From: Planctomycetota bacterium
GTDB taxonomy: Bacteria; Planctomycetota; Phycisphaerae; Phycisphaerales; UBA1924
Assembly: GCA_024280755.1 (NCBI GenBank)
Contig: JAJRPN010000034.1
Span: 1-41,306 of the forward strand
Reading direction: 5' to 3'
DNA: 41,306 bases
Each line of letters begins with the position of its first letter. The first letter of the stretch is position 1. Of this stretch, positions 7,940 through 15,277 are shown piece by piece. Below the pieces are notes generated by a model. It had not been told where the DNA came from, did not search any database, and saw only the letters and a list, made by a program, of their open reading frames with translations. A program made the translations under genes and the position numbers.

Positions 7940-8458
7940 TTATTTCTTTTTCTTGTTGGACCCATAGAGATCGCCAACCTGATCGACATACTTCTGGCGT
8001 TTCTTTTCTTCATGATCGACTAGGATGTTTTCTGCATCTTCGCCGAGCGATGACATCAGGCGATAGAGGTAGGGCGCCGATCCAAGCCATCGGCTCCAGC
8101 GGGCGCGCATATAGAACAGGCTGATCGGTGCGATGATCGCTGCGGGGATGATGTACTTCATGACCGGATTCGTGATCGCCATGATCGTCACACCCAGTGC
8201 GACGAAGATTAAGATCAATCCAACGACGAACTGCCCGCCGGTCGAGAGCATTTGCTTGTGGATCAGATTCCGCCGATCGGCGACACTTGATATCTTGGCT
8301 TCTGGATCGTTCCCCAAGATCCAGACAGAATCTGGGTCATCAGGGTCGAAGACCTGTTCGGGCTCTTCTTCCTCAGGCTTGGATATCGCAGATTTCACCC
8401 ATTCGGGATCGATATCCGGCAGCAACTCTTTCCGCTCTGGTCGATCACCCCTGGCCAT
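7940..8458 (-). CDS. Two-helix membrane protein, paralogue of the 8857-9486 gene
   Basis: A 172-residue protein starting at the ATG at 8458, with AGGGG a few bases before it; an upstream in-frame start would add eight residues without a ribosome site. The N-terminal half is soluble and very acidic (KPEEEEPEQVFDPDDPDS). Two hydrophobic helices follow (FVVGLILIFVALGVTIMAI and YIIPAAIIAPISLFYM), then a cytoplasmic tail with RWLGSAPYLYRLMSSLGEDA and a Lys-rich end (GSNKKKK). The RWL-SAPY-YRL--SLGEDA block is shared almost exactly with the gene 400 bases upstream, so the pair arose by duplication. I do not recognise the family or know its role. Confidence 0.8.
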   Translation of the reverse strand: MARGDRPERKELLPDIDPEWVKSAISKPEEEEPEQVFDPDDPDSVWILGNDPEAKISSVADRRNLIHKQMLSTGGQFVVGLILIFVALGVTIMAITNPVMKYIIPAAIIAPISLFYMRARWSRWLGSAPYLYRLMSSLGEDAENILVDHEEKKRQKYVDQVGDLYGSNKKKK

Positions 8459-8508
8459 AATTACCCCTACGCGAGATTTCAAAATATTCTGGCATAAAGC
8501 CCCCCCAT

Positions 8509-8536
8509 TAAAAATACCAACTGAATCCAGTTTGGT
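8509..8536 (-). terminator. Intrinsic terminator on the minus strand
   Basis: On the minus strand ACCAA(a)CTG-gatt-CAGTTGGT is followed by ATTTTT (plus-strand A-run at 8509-8515). Confidence 0.7.
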
Positions 8537-8600
8537 GGCACTTCAAGTCCCGAAGAAGTGCGGCTTGGCGTAGTTGGTCAACTACGCACCCAAGCATCTA
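8509..8600 (-). ncRNA. Candidate small RNA (or 3' UTR) with three hairpins
   Basis: Read on the minus strand, three hairpins follow one another: GCTTG-ggt-GCGTAGTTG with CAACTACGC-CAAGC (8563-8595, 14 bp with one bulge), GCACTTC/GAAGTGC (8538-8561, 7 bp, 10-base loop), and the terminator hairpin at 8516-8536 followed by a U-run. There is no reading frame. It lies between two paralogous genes and could be the long 3' UTR of the gene ending at 8857 or an independent RNA. I could not identify a clear promoter for it. From about 8600 to 8856 the sequence is AT-rich with nothing recognisable. Confidence 0.4.
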
Positions 8601-8856
8601 TTGGCCTTTCGGCGTTTTTTCTTGCAATGGATGAATGAAGTGCGGTAGAAAAAAAGAGAATATTGAAGGTTTCAAGCCATCGCGTGTGTGTTCATTAGAG
8701 TATACAGGCTCAGGAACAAGTTTTCAGAGACAACACAAGAAAAGTCATGCTTCACCATTTTTACACAGATTTTTGAGCGAAAAAGTGTTATATAAAACTT
8801 TTTTGTGTTGTGAGACCAATTATGCGAATCATGCGAAGAGAAATGAACAGACTCGA

Positions 8857-9486
8857 TCACGAGCCAGATCGTCTCCAGAGCATGCGGTGTCCAAGCAGGT
8901 TGCGTGCATCTTCGCCCAGGGAGGTGAGCAGGCGGTAGTAGTAGGGGGCAGAATCGAGCCAGCGGACCCATTTCCAAGCACAGATCGGCAAGAGGATTGG
9001 GGATGCGATCCCGGCGACGAGCACAAGCATCGGCGATTCGATGGTCGCTGCGAGTCCAATAAGTCCGCCGAGCATCGTAACGATGACTAACGCGTAGATA
9101 AACTGCGCGCCCGGAGTGACCAACCAACTCAGTGTGCTGACGGGTTGAACACGGATTCGGTGGTTTTGGTGATGGAGCAGCCCTTGGATTTGATCGTAGT
9201 CTTCTTGCGGGCTGAGGATCTCGTCGAAGTCATCGGGAAAAGTAAACTCAGGCGGTTCGACGCCATCGAGGATAATCGCTGCAGCTTCAGCCGCATCCGA
9301 TTCTTGTAGCTGTTGTTTTTTGGTCACGATATCAGTAATAGATCGTGGTTTGTAGTTCTCAAAGAGGGATTCGTCTACAGACTGAGGTTCAGTTGAAGGC
9401 GCAGCGATAGGGTTAACTGGCGGGTGCGAGAATGCGTCGTAATCGATCGACTCTGGCTCGGGGTTGTCGTTTGATGGATGGTCCAT
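8857..9486 (-). CDS. Two-helix membrane protein, paralogue of the 7940-8458 gene
   Basis: A 209-residue protein. The first 110 residues are soluble, Pro/Glu/Asp-rich and probably disordered (PPVNPIAAPSTEPQSVDESL), and longer than in its paralogue. Two membrane helices follow (FIYALVIVTMLGGLIGLAA and MLVLVAGIASPILLPICAW), then RWLDSAPYYYRLLTSLGEDA, nearly identical to the block in the neighbouring gene, and a short basic tail. Gene order and shared tail point to a tandem duplication with divergent N-termini. The function is unknown; the conserved Arg-Trp-Leu...Gly-Glu-Asp-Ala tail directly after the second helix suggests a lipid-facing or partner-binding surface (inference). Confidence 0.75.
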   Translation of the reverse strand: MDHPSNDNPEPESIDYDAFSHPPVNPIAAPSTEPQSVDESLFENYKPRSITDIVTKKQQLQESDAAEAAAIILDGVEPPEFTFPDDFDEILSPQEDYDQIQGLLHHQNHRIRVQPVSTLSWLVTPGAQFIYALVIVTMLGGLIGLAATIESPMLVLVAGIASPILLPICAWKWVRWLDSAPYYYRLLTSLGEDARNLLGHRMLWRRSGS

Positions 9487-9783
9487 TGAAACTCGCTTTA
9501 CAATACAATCGGATTATTTCATCAGTTCGTGCCCTATTCGTCGGCTTGATCATGTCATGCTATACGATACCTATCGGCCAACTGATCCGAGCCATTCGTG
9601 TGATTTTACCATATATTTCAAAGCACTGGCGGGTGAGTAATTTGGGTGTTTCGTAAAATATTGACCTAATTTGTTCAAAAATGGGCGGTTTGGGGCAATA
9701 TTTTCTCTTCGTGTTCGTCTTCCTGTCGGATGGATCAAGGCACATGCGCCGATTCCAACTGGTTGCCTACAATGGGCAAACCG

Positions 9784-9800
9784 CTGTTTTTTAAAAACAG
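9784..9800. promoter_or_regulatory. Perfect 17-base palindrome upstream of the CpcT-FKBP gene
   Basis: CTGTTTTTTAAAAACAG lies 40 bases before the start codon and is a symmetric site around one central base. It could be an operator. The rest of the 354-base gap (9487-9840) is AT-rich and shows no gene or other repeat. Confidence 0.35.
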
Positions 9801-9840
9801 TTATTCAAGAACAGCAAAAACAGATTGAGGAGATATCTGA

Positions 9841-10938
9841 ATGTTGAAAGTATGTTTGCCGTGTGTACTCGGTGCCGCGATGTGTGCGCCTTTGGCCGTT
9901 AGCGTTGCCCATGCACAAGATGATGCAGCTCAGGTTGCTCCTACCTATATCGCACCAGCGCCATATGCTCCAAGCTGGTCAGACGAGGGCATCGCTGCCA
10001 TCGCTGGTCAGTTGAGCGGGACCTGGACCACCGCCAACGAAATCGAAGACGGCGTCTTCGTTTCGATGAGTGTTGCGCCAGTGCCCGTTGAAGGCATGAG
10101 CGACACCATGTATGTCGAAAGTGTTCGCACCAACGCGACATGGGAACCATATCGCCAGGCTGTTTTTCAGCTGTACCGCTATAAGGGAAAGATCCGTTTG
10201 CGCACCTACGAGTTCGCGACGGGTGAAACTTCCAAAGGCGTGTTCAACGGCATGTGGGCGGTCACCGAACTGTTCCCGGCGATGTCTAGCAATGATCTGA
10301 TTGCGACACTCGATGTTGAACTCCAAGCCACTTCGACAGGTTTCACCGGCGCGACTCCATACCCATATCCAACAAGTGTTGGCGGTGCAGTCGAGATGAC
10401 CTCAAGCGTTACGCTCGATGGCGATACCTTGCGTGTTGCTGATCGTGGCTTTGATGCTTCGGGCAATGTTGTCTGGGGCGCTAAATCTGACGGGGTGACC
10501 GTTTTCGAACGCAGCGCATCGTTTGTTGAAGTCGACCGTCGCGATGACGGCATGGTTTTGATCAACTATGCCGGCGATGCCGGGATTGTCCCTCAAGATG
10601 GCGACGAACTGCATGTTCACTATGACGGATACCTCAGCGATGGTACCGTTTTCGATTCGAGCATTGCTCGGGGGCAAGCGTTTGTCTTTGTGTACCCGCC
10701 TTTGACCCGTGCAATCACCGGGTGGGGCATTGGTATGGAAGGCTTTGCGATGGGAACCCATCGCAAGATGATCATTCCAGGTTATTTGGCCTACGGCGAA
10801 CGGGGCAACCCTCGTGCCAAGATTGGTCCAAACGAAATGCTCTACTTTAATGCGGTGATGGCTCATATCGACCGTACTGAAGATGAAGCTGTCGAAACAG
10901 ACGCTGTGGATCCGCACGCGGGGCATGATCACGACTGA
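9841..10938 (+). CDS. Exported CpcT/CpeT-like protein fused to an FKBP-type peptidyl-prolyl isomerase
   Basis: A 365-residue exported protein. Residues 1-25 form a signal peptide ending AHA. Residues 50-225 resemble the CpcT/CpeT (DUF1001-type) fold: GQLSGTWTTANE, the PV segment, MYVESVR, then PYRQAVFQLYRYKGKIRLR, matching the family's YvEQ...PYRQRvY...i.lr.Y pattern. In cyanobacteria that family attaches bilins to phycobiliproteins, a role not expected here. Residues 245-345 are an FKBP domain: HVHYDGYLSDGTVFDSS, AITGWGIGMEGFAMGTHRKM, IIPGYLAYGERG and a closing LYFNAVM strand, so the isomerase pocket (Tyr, Asp, Phe, Trp, Tyr) is intact. The His/Asp-rich tail (DPHAGHDHD) could bind metal. Likely a periplasmic folding factor; the N-terminal domain's ligand is unknown. 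Confidence 0.85.
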   Translation: MLKVCLPCVLGAAMCAPLAVSVAHAQDDAAQVAPTYIAPAPYAPSWSDEGIAAIAGQLSGTWTTANEIEDGVFVSMSVAPVPVEGMSDTMYVESVRTNATWEPYRQAVFQLYRYKGKIRLRTYEFATGETSKGVFNGMWAVTELFPAMSSNDLIATLDVELQATSTGFTGATPYPYPTSVGGAVEMTSSVTLDGDTLRVADRGFDASGNVVWGAKSDGVTVFERSASFVEVDRRDDGMVLINYAGDAGIVPQDGDELHVHYDGYLSDGTVFDSSIARGQAFVFVYPPLTRAITGWGIGMEGFAMGTHRKMIIPGYLAYGERGNPRAKIGPNEMLYFNAVMAHIDRTEDEAVETDAVDPHAGHDHD

Positions 10939-10966
10939 TCGAGTGAAATGTTTTCTGATTCAATCT

Positions 10967-10998
10967 AAAACAAGCGACGCTTTGGCGTCGCTTGTTTT
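10967..10998. terminator. Intrinsic terminator
   Basis: AAAACAAGCGACGC (10967-10980), TTTG loop, GCGTCGCTTGTTTT (10985-10998); closes the CpcT-FKBP gene. Confidence 0.9.
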
Positions 10999-11065
10999 CT
11001 ATAATCACCGGCTCAGTGAGCCTCAGGTTTATGTACGCACGACATCGGCGAGTATGGATTGATTT

Positions 11066-12028
11066 ATGGCGACTACAGACTATTACCAAGTGATCGGTGT
11101 CGCACGAAATGCAGACGCGGACCAGATTAAGCAAGCATTCCGAGCCAAGGCTCGCAAACTCCATCCCGATGTGAGCGATGATCCTGATGCGGGCAAGAAG
11201 TTTTCGGAACTCAACGAAGCCTACGAGGTGCTCTCTGATCCTGAAAAACGGGCCAAGTATGATCGGCTCGGGCACGAGCAGTTCGTGTCTGGTCGCCCAG
11301 CGGGCTATGCAACTGCTCAAGATGTTGACTACGGCGATCTCGGGTCGATTATCGATGCCATGTTCGGTGGCTCGGGCAGAGGGCAATCACCCGGTGGGTT
11401 CAGTGGCGGCTTTGGCGGTCGTCAGCATGTTCGTCCACAAAGACCTCGCAAAGGCCAAGATTTGCATGTCGGTTTACGGGTGAGTTTGCGTGATGTGCAT
11501 CAGGGGGTGAGCAAGTTGATCTCGGTGCCCAGCGGGGATGGATACAAATCGATAGAGGTCAAAGTGCCCAAAGCCGTCAAACCAGGGGGCAAACTTCGGC
11601 TGCGCGGGCAAGGCTTGCCAAGCCCAATGGCGGGCGGAGAACCGGGTGATCTCTTTGTAAAGATCCATATCGAACCAGACCCGCAGTTTTCACGCATCGA
11701 CGACGGGCTCGATCTGATGTTGGAGCTGCCTTTGAGTATCGCCGAGGCCACCCTGGGCGGGAAAGTCGAAGTGCCAACCATCGACGGCAAAGTCGTGATG
11801 CTCACCGTCCCGCCTGCAACGGCCAGCGAATCACGGTTTCGTATCGGCGGGCATGGCTTGGCATCGGTTTCGGACAAAAGAGGGGATATGTTCGTCAAGG
11901 TTCGGATTGTTCCCCCATCAGGAGCCGAGTTGACAGATACGCTTCGCGATGCACTCGGAGAGATGAAAAAACTTTCATCATCGACAACAGAGTCTTCAGC
12001 GGGTTCTTCGTCGGGCGAGATGGAATAA
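11066..12028 (+). CDS. DnaJ-family co-chaperone without zinc finger (CbpA type)
   Basis: A 320-residue Hsp40 that would deliver clients to DnaK and stimulate its ATPase. The J domain spans residues 4-70 with HPD at 33-35 and the terminal SDPEKRAKYDRLG helix. A Gly-rich linker (SGGFGGRQ) follows. The CxxCxGxG zinc repeats of DnaJ proper are absent, so this is a type B (CbpA/DnaJ2-like) protein. Two C-terminal substrate-binding beta domains follow: KGQDLHVGLRVSLRDVHQGV and GDLFVKIHIEPDPQFSRIDD with LPLSIAEATLGGKVEVPTI. It stands between a terminator and a sugar transferase; dnaK and grpE are not in the window. Confidence 0.92.
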   Translation: MATTDYYQVIGVARNADADQIKQAFRAKARKLHPDVSDDPDAGKKFSELNEAYEVLSDPEKRAKYDRLGHEQFVSGRPAGYATAQDVDYGDLGSIIDAMFGGSGRGQSPGGFSGGFGGRQHVRPQRPRKGQDLHVGLRVSLRDVHQGVSKLISVPSGDGYKSIEVKVPKAVKPGGKLRLRGQGLPSPMAGGEPGDLFVKIHIEPDPQFSRIDDGLDLMLELPLSIAEATLGGKVEVPTIDGKVVMLTVPPATASESRFRIGGHGLASVSDKRGDMFVKVRIVPPSGAELTDTLRDALGEMKKLSSSTTESSAGSSSGEME

Positions 12029-12129
12029 ATACCATCGTAAATCGCTGCTGGTCAATAGATTCGTTACCAAGTAGTGAATCCATAGGTTGGTCGTTCTAGA
12101 CTCTGTCACGGGACAAGCGGGGGGTTGGA

Positions 12130-13617
12130 TTGCTCAGGCAAAGGCATAACTTATTTGTATCACTCTTTGGCGTGCTCGATGCCGGGGCGATCGCCACATC
12201 GGCGTTCGTTGCGTGGACGATTCGGCTCAAGCGGTTCGATCAGCCTTTTCCCTCGCAGTGGGAAGAGTTCTTGAAAGACTCGTTGATTCTCTTTGCTGTC
12301 CCCATTGCAATCTTGAGCATGGTTTTCTTTAAACTCTACAAGCCCAGGCGAGACCAGGCGATTACTGATGAACTCGGGCAGGTTTTTAAAGCATCGTTTG
12401 TATCGGTGATGATGATCATCGTGGCGTTGTGGGCGGTGGGGTCGAGCCGAATCAACGCGGTCGGGCCACCACAAGCCGTGTATCCTGGTTGGCGTTTGGC
12501 GACTGATCCGTTGCGTTTTCAACTTGTTCTGCTCGCGGTCATGCTCCCGATCTTTGTCGGCTCATTCCGGTTTACCCTTCGCCTTGCCTTGCGTTCGATG
12601 CGTCGGCGTGGGTGGAACATGCGCCATGTCGCCATCCTTGGCGTGGGTCGGCTCGGGCAAATCACCGCTCGCACACTCACCCGCAACTCATGGACCGGCA
12701 TCGGTGTTACCTATTTTATTTCGCATCATGAACACACATCGCGGACCAAATGCCTCAACCTCGATATTGCTGGGGGCGTTGGAGAACTCGAATCGATCCT
12801 AGAAAACAAGCCTATTGATGCGATATACCTCGCGATCCCGAGTGCGATGTCGGCCCAACTCCCCATCATCTTGCGAAGGCTCGAACGGTTCGCTGTTGAT
12901 GTTCGGATTGTGCCCGATGTGCATCCGAGATACTTGCCTCAGAACATGGTCGTCTCCGAGCTCGAAGGCATGCCGATCCTGAGCTATCGAGAAAGCCCGA
13001 TGGCCGGCATGGGTGGCTTTTTTAAACGCGGGATAGATATTGTCGGGGCGTGCGTGGGATTAATCCTGTTTATGCCTGTGATGATTGCGGTCGCGATTGC
13101 GATTCGTTTGACGAGTTCTGGGCCTGTGATTTTTAAACAGCAACGGGTGAGCCTTGGTGGCGATACTTTCAAAATTTGGAAGTTTCGCACGATGTATATC
13201 GCGGATGACCAATCAGAAGACCTTGGCGATGATGCAGATGATGCAACAACCGCTTGGACATCAAAGGGAGATCCTCGGATTACTCGGCTCGGGCATTGGC
13301 TCCGCGTGACGAGTTTGGATGAACTGCCTCAGTTGTTCAATGTACTCATCGGCGATATGGCGCTTGTCGGGCCTCGCCCTGAGCGTCCAGAACTGATCGA
13401 TCGGTTTCGAGAGGATTGGCGAGGTTATATGCTCCGTCAGCAGGTCAAAGCCGGCATGACAGGTTGGGCACAGGTCAATGGGCTGCGTGGGGACACTTCG
13501 CTCAGGAAACGGCTTCAGTATGACCTGTTCTATATCCGAAATTGGACAGTTTGGTTTGATATGCGAATTTTGGTTTTGACCATATTTCGGGGCTTTATCC
13601 ATCGGAACGCTCACTAG
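12130..13617 (+). CDS. Polyprenyl-phosphate sugar-1-phosphate transferase (WbaP/EpsZ type)
   Basis: Inner-membrane enzyme that starts exopolysaccharide or O-unit assembly by moving a hexose-1-phosphate onto undecaprenyl phosphate. The TTG at 12130, preceded by a G-rich ribosome site, gives MLRQRHNLF and 495 residues, typical for the family. Several N-terminal membrane helices (FVSLFGVLDAGAIATSAFVAW, DSLILFAVPIAILSMVFF, SVMMIIVALWAV) precede a Rossmann-like soluble domain (VAILGVGRLGQ, about 170-290). The catalytic bacterial sugar transferase domain covers about 298-490: FKRGIDIVGACVGLIL re-entrant helix, KFRTM, TSLDELPQLFNVLIGDM, GPRPERPE and GMTGWAQVNGLRG. All key residues (Asp-Glu of LDELPQ, Arg-Pro of GPRPE) are present. 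No other glycan genes are adjacent. Confidence 0.9.
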   Translation: MLRQRHNLFVSLFGVLDAGAIATSAFVAWTIRLKRFDQPFPSQWEEFLKDSLILFAVPIAILSMVFFKLYKPRRDQAITDELGQVFKASFVSVMMIIVALWAVGSSRINAVGPPQAVYPGWRLATDPLRFQLVLLAVMLPIFVGSFRFTLRLALRSMRRRGWNMRHVAILGVGRLGQITARTLTRNSWTGIGVTYFISHHEHTSRTKCLNLDIAGGVGELESILENKPIDAIYLAIPSAMSAQLPIILRRLERFAVDVRIVPDVHPRYLPQNMVVSELEGMPILSYRESPMAGMGGFFKRGIDIVGACVGLILFMPVMIAVAIAIRLTSSGPVIFKQQRVSLGGDTFKIWKFRTMYIADDQSEDLGDDADDATTAWTSKGDPRITRLGHWLRVTSLDELPQLFNVLIGDMALVGPRPERPELIDRFREDWRGYMLRQQVKAGMTGWAQVNGLRGDTSLRKRLQYDLFYIRNWTVWFDMRILVLTIFRGFIHRNAH

Positions 13618-13853
13618 TAAACGCCGAACATGAAAAATGATCAAGATATTTTCGCTGTAGTAGGGGGTCAGGGGTTGCGAAATCGGTGCAAAAGCCTTAT
13701 AAAAGAGTACGAATTTGAACAGAGCTTGGGCATCGTGTGGATGTCCGACTCTCAAATGTGCGAGAGCATCACAAATAACAGGTCTCATCAATAAAGCGAA
13801 GATGTACGGGGAATCACTGGAACCTTTACCGCTGAGATACGAACAGAAGTGAG

Positions 13854-13911
13854 GATAATCACTGATTCGCACATACAGAGCGCCAAAATGCCCTCTGGAT
13901 CAGTGATCATC
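13854..13911. promoter_or_regulatory. Inverted repeat in the gap upstream of the pseudopilin gene
   Basis: ATCACTGAT (13858-13866) is repeated inverted as ATCAGTGAT (13899-13907); extended to 13 bases each way the match is 12 of 13. The loop is 32 bases. It may be a protein-binding site or a 5'-UTR hairpin. The rest of the 13618-13961 gap contains no gene, tRNA or terminator that I can see. Confidence 0.35.
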
Positions 13912-13961
13912 GAAATGAAACAAGTCAGTGCTTTGCGTGTTATCTACCACTTCGGTAGAGC

Positions 13962-15086
13962 ATGGATCAGCACCCTGACAAAATGGAGGCCGTCGTGGAA
14001 AGACGTAAAAACGCATTTACACTCATCGAGCTGTTGGTCGTAATCGCGATCATCGCATTGCTCATCGGGATCCTGTTGCCGGCCTTGGGTCAAGCACAGC
14101 GATCAGCTAAGAATGTCCTGTCACAGTCCAACCAGCGTTCACTGAACACCGGCTCGGCGAACTTTGCAGCCGATAATAAGGATGGTATCTTTAGCTTTCG
14201 GTGGCGTGCCGGGCAGACCTATGTGATGGAAGATGGTTCGACGAGAAACCCAGTATCACATATCCAAGCCGCACAGATGGAAAATCAAAATATCCTCTGG
14301 AGAGCAACCGGTCGTATGAAAGGCCCACTGAAGATCGTTCAGTTTGCAGGGCGTCTCCCACATCGTCGTTTCTCGCATCTCGTTCTTCTTGACTTCTTGA
14401 CAGATGTTCAACCAGAACCAATTGCAGCAAGCCCGTTTGATCGTAACCTGATTGACTGGCAAGGCGATCAGCTCAGCTACGGCCTCGGTTCGACTGTTCC
14501 TTATGCAAACGGTACACCAGCTGGATATGATCAGGATCCAGGTTGGGCCAATGTAGCGATGCGTCAGCGCTGGCCATTCGCCTCGACCTACCAGATGGTT
14601 CCTGCAGCTTGGAACACCGATGGTATCAATGGTCAAGTCACTTATGTACCGACTGCAAATACACCTCACTTGTTTCAGGGTGGTGGCAATATTGTCCTCG
14701 GCCGAAGAAAAGTAACCCAAGTTGCTCATACTTCGAGCAAGGTGATGATGTTTGAAGAATTTGACCGATTCTCAGACAAGAAGGGTCTCTACTTCGCTTA
14801 TCCAGAAGCCAAGCCAAACCTCGCCTTCTTTGATGGTTCGGTACGGAGTGAGCTTACAGATGAATGTAACCCAGGCTGGAACCCTGATGAGGCAGACACA
14901 GTATGGCGTCAATTTTATGTCGCACTTGACACCTTCCCAGAACCGAAGGGTGGTCTCAGCGACAGAACCCTGTACTGCCAACGCTTCCGTTGGACGCGTC
15001 ACGGGCTTCAGGGTATCGACTTTGGTGGCTCAGATGTTGGCACCAATGGGGATAGGACACTGATCGATCCACCTTGTACCCAGTGA
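13962..15086 (+). CDS. Type II secretion/type IV-like pseudopilin (prepilin-type N-terminus)
   Basis: A 374-residue protein with a class III signal: the basic stretch ERRKNA precedes FTLIELLVVIAIIALL, with Glu at +5 of the mature form. Cleavage by prepilin peptidase is expected after Ala18 rather than the usual Gly. The hydrophobic helix is followed by LIGILLPALGQAQRSAK, the standard stalk. The remaining 320 residues form a large globular domain with NLAFFDGSVRSE near the end, like the DG-motif tail of planctomycete pseudopilins of the DUF1559 group. Such proteins occur in many copies in planctomycetes; their exact role in a secretion pilus is unproven. The ATG at 13962 is the first in frame; an internal ATG at 13983 is an alternative. 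The secretin at 29-33 kb may be part of the same machine. Confidence 0.85.
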   Translation: MDQHPDKMEAVVERRKNAFTLIELLVVIAIIALLIGILLPALGQAQRSAKNVLSQSNQRSLNTGSANFAADNKDGIFSFRWRAGQTYVMEDGSTRNPVSHIQAAQMENQNILWRATGRMKGPLKIVQFAGRLPHRRFSHLVLLDFLTDVQPEPIAASPFDRNLIDWQGDQLSYGLGSTVPYANGTPAGYDQDPGWANVAMRQRWPFASTYQMVPAAWNTDGINGQVTYVPTANTPHLFQGGGNIVLGRRKVTQVAHTSSKVMMFEEFDRFSDKKGLYFAYPEAKPNLAFFDGSVRSELTDECNPGWNPDEADTVWRQFYVALDTFPEPKGGLSDRTLYCQRFRWTRHGLQGIDFGGSDVGTNGDRTLIDPPCTQ

Positions 15087-15117
15087 TCGATTTGATTTGA
15101 GACAAACAGTTCTCTTC

Positions 15118-15148
15118 ATACCCCCACCATCATGGTGGGGGTATTTTT
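15118..15148 (+). terminator. Intrinsic terminator after the pseudopilin gene
   Basis: ATACCCCCACCAT (15118-15130) pairs with ATGGTGGGGGTAT (15132-15144), followed by TTTTT. Confidence 0.9.
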
Positions 15149-15200
15149 ATGCGATCGTTTGTTTTAAAATTCAGGCACTGGCATTCGATCAGTGGACAAG

Positions 15201-15229
15201 AAAAAAACCAACCCGAGTTGGGTTGGTTT
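15201..15229 (-). terminator. Intrinsic terminator for the minus-strand gene
   Basis: AAACCAACCC (15205-15214), GAGTT loop, GGGTTGGTTT (15220-15229); the A-run at 15201-15207 gives the U-run on the minus strand, downstream of the gene ending at 15278. Confidence 0.88.
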
Positions 15230-15277
15230 GTCTTCTTTGTATCGGATCGTTGTATTGGGGGTGTTGTAATCGAAGCT

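Noticed and set aside
8635..9090. Plus-strand frame antisense to the second membrane-protein gene
   Set aside because: Mostly overlaps the real minus-strand gene in antisense and is Arg/His-rich; no ribosome site.
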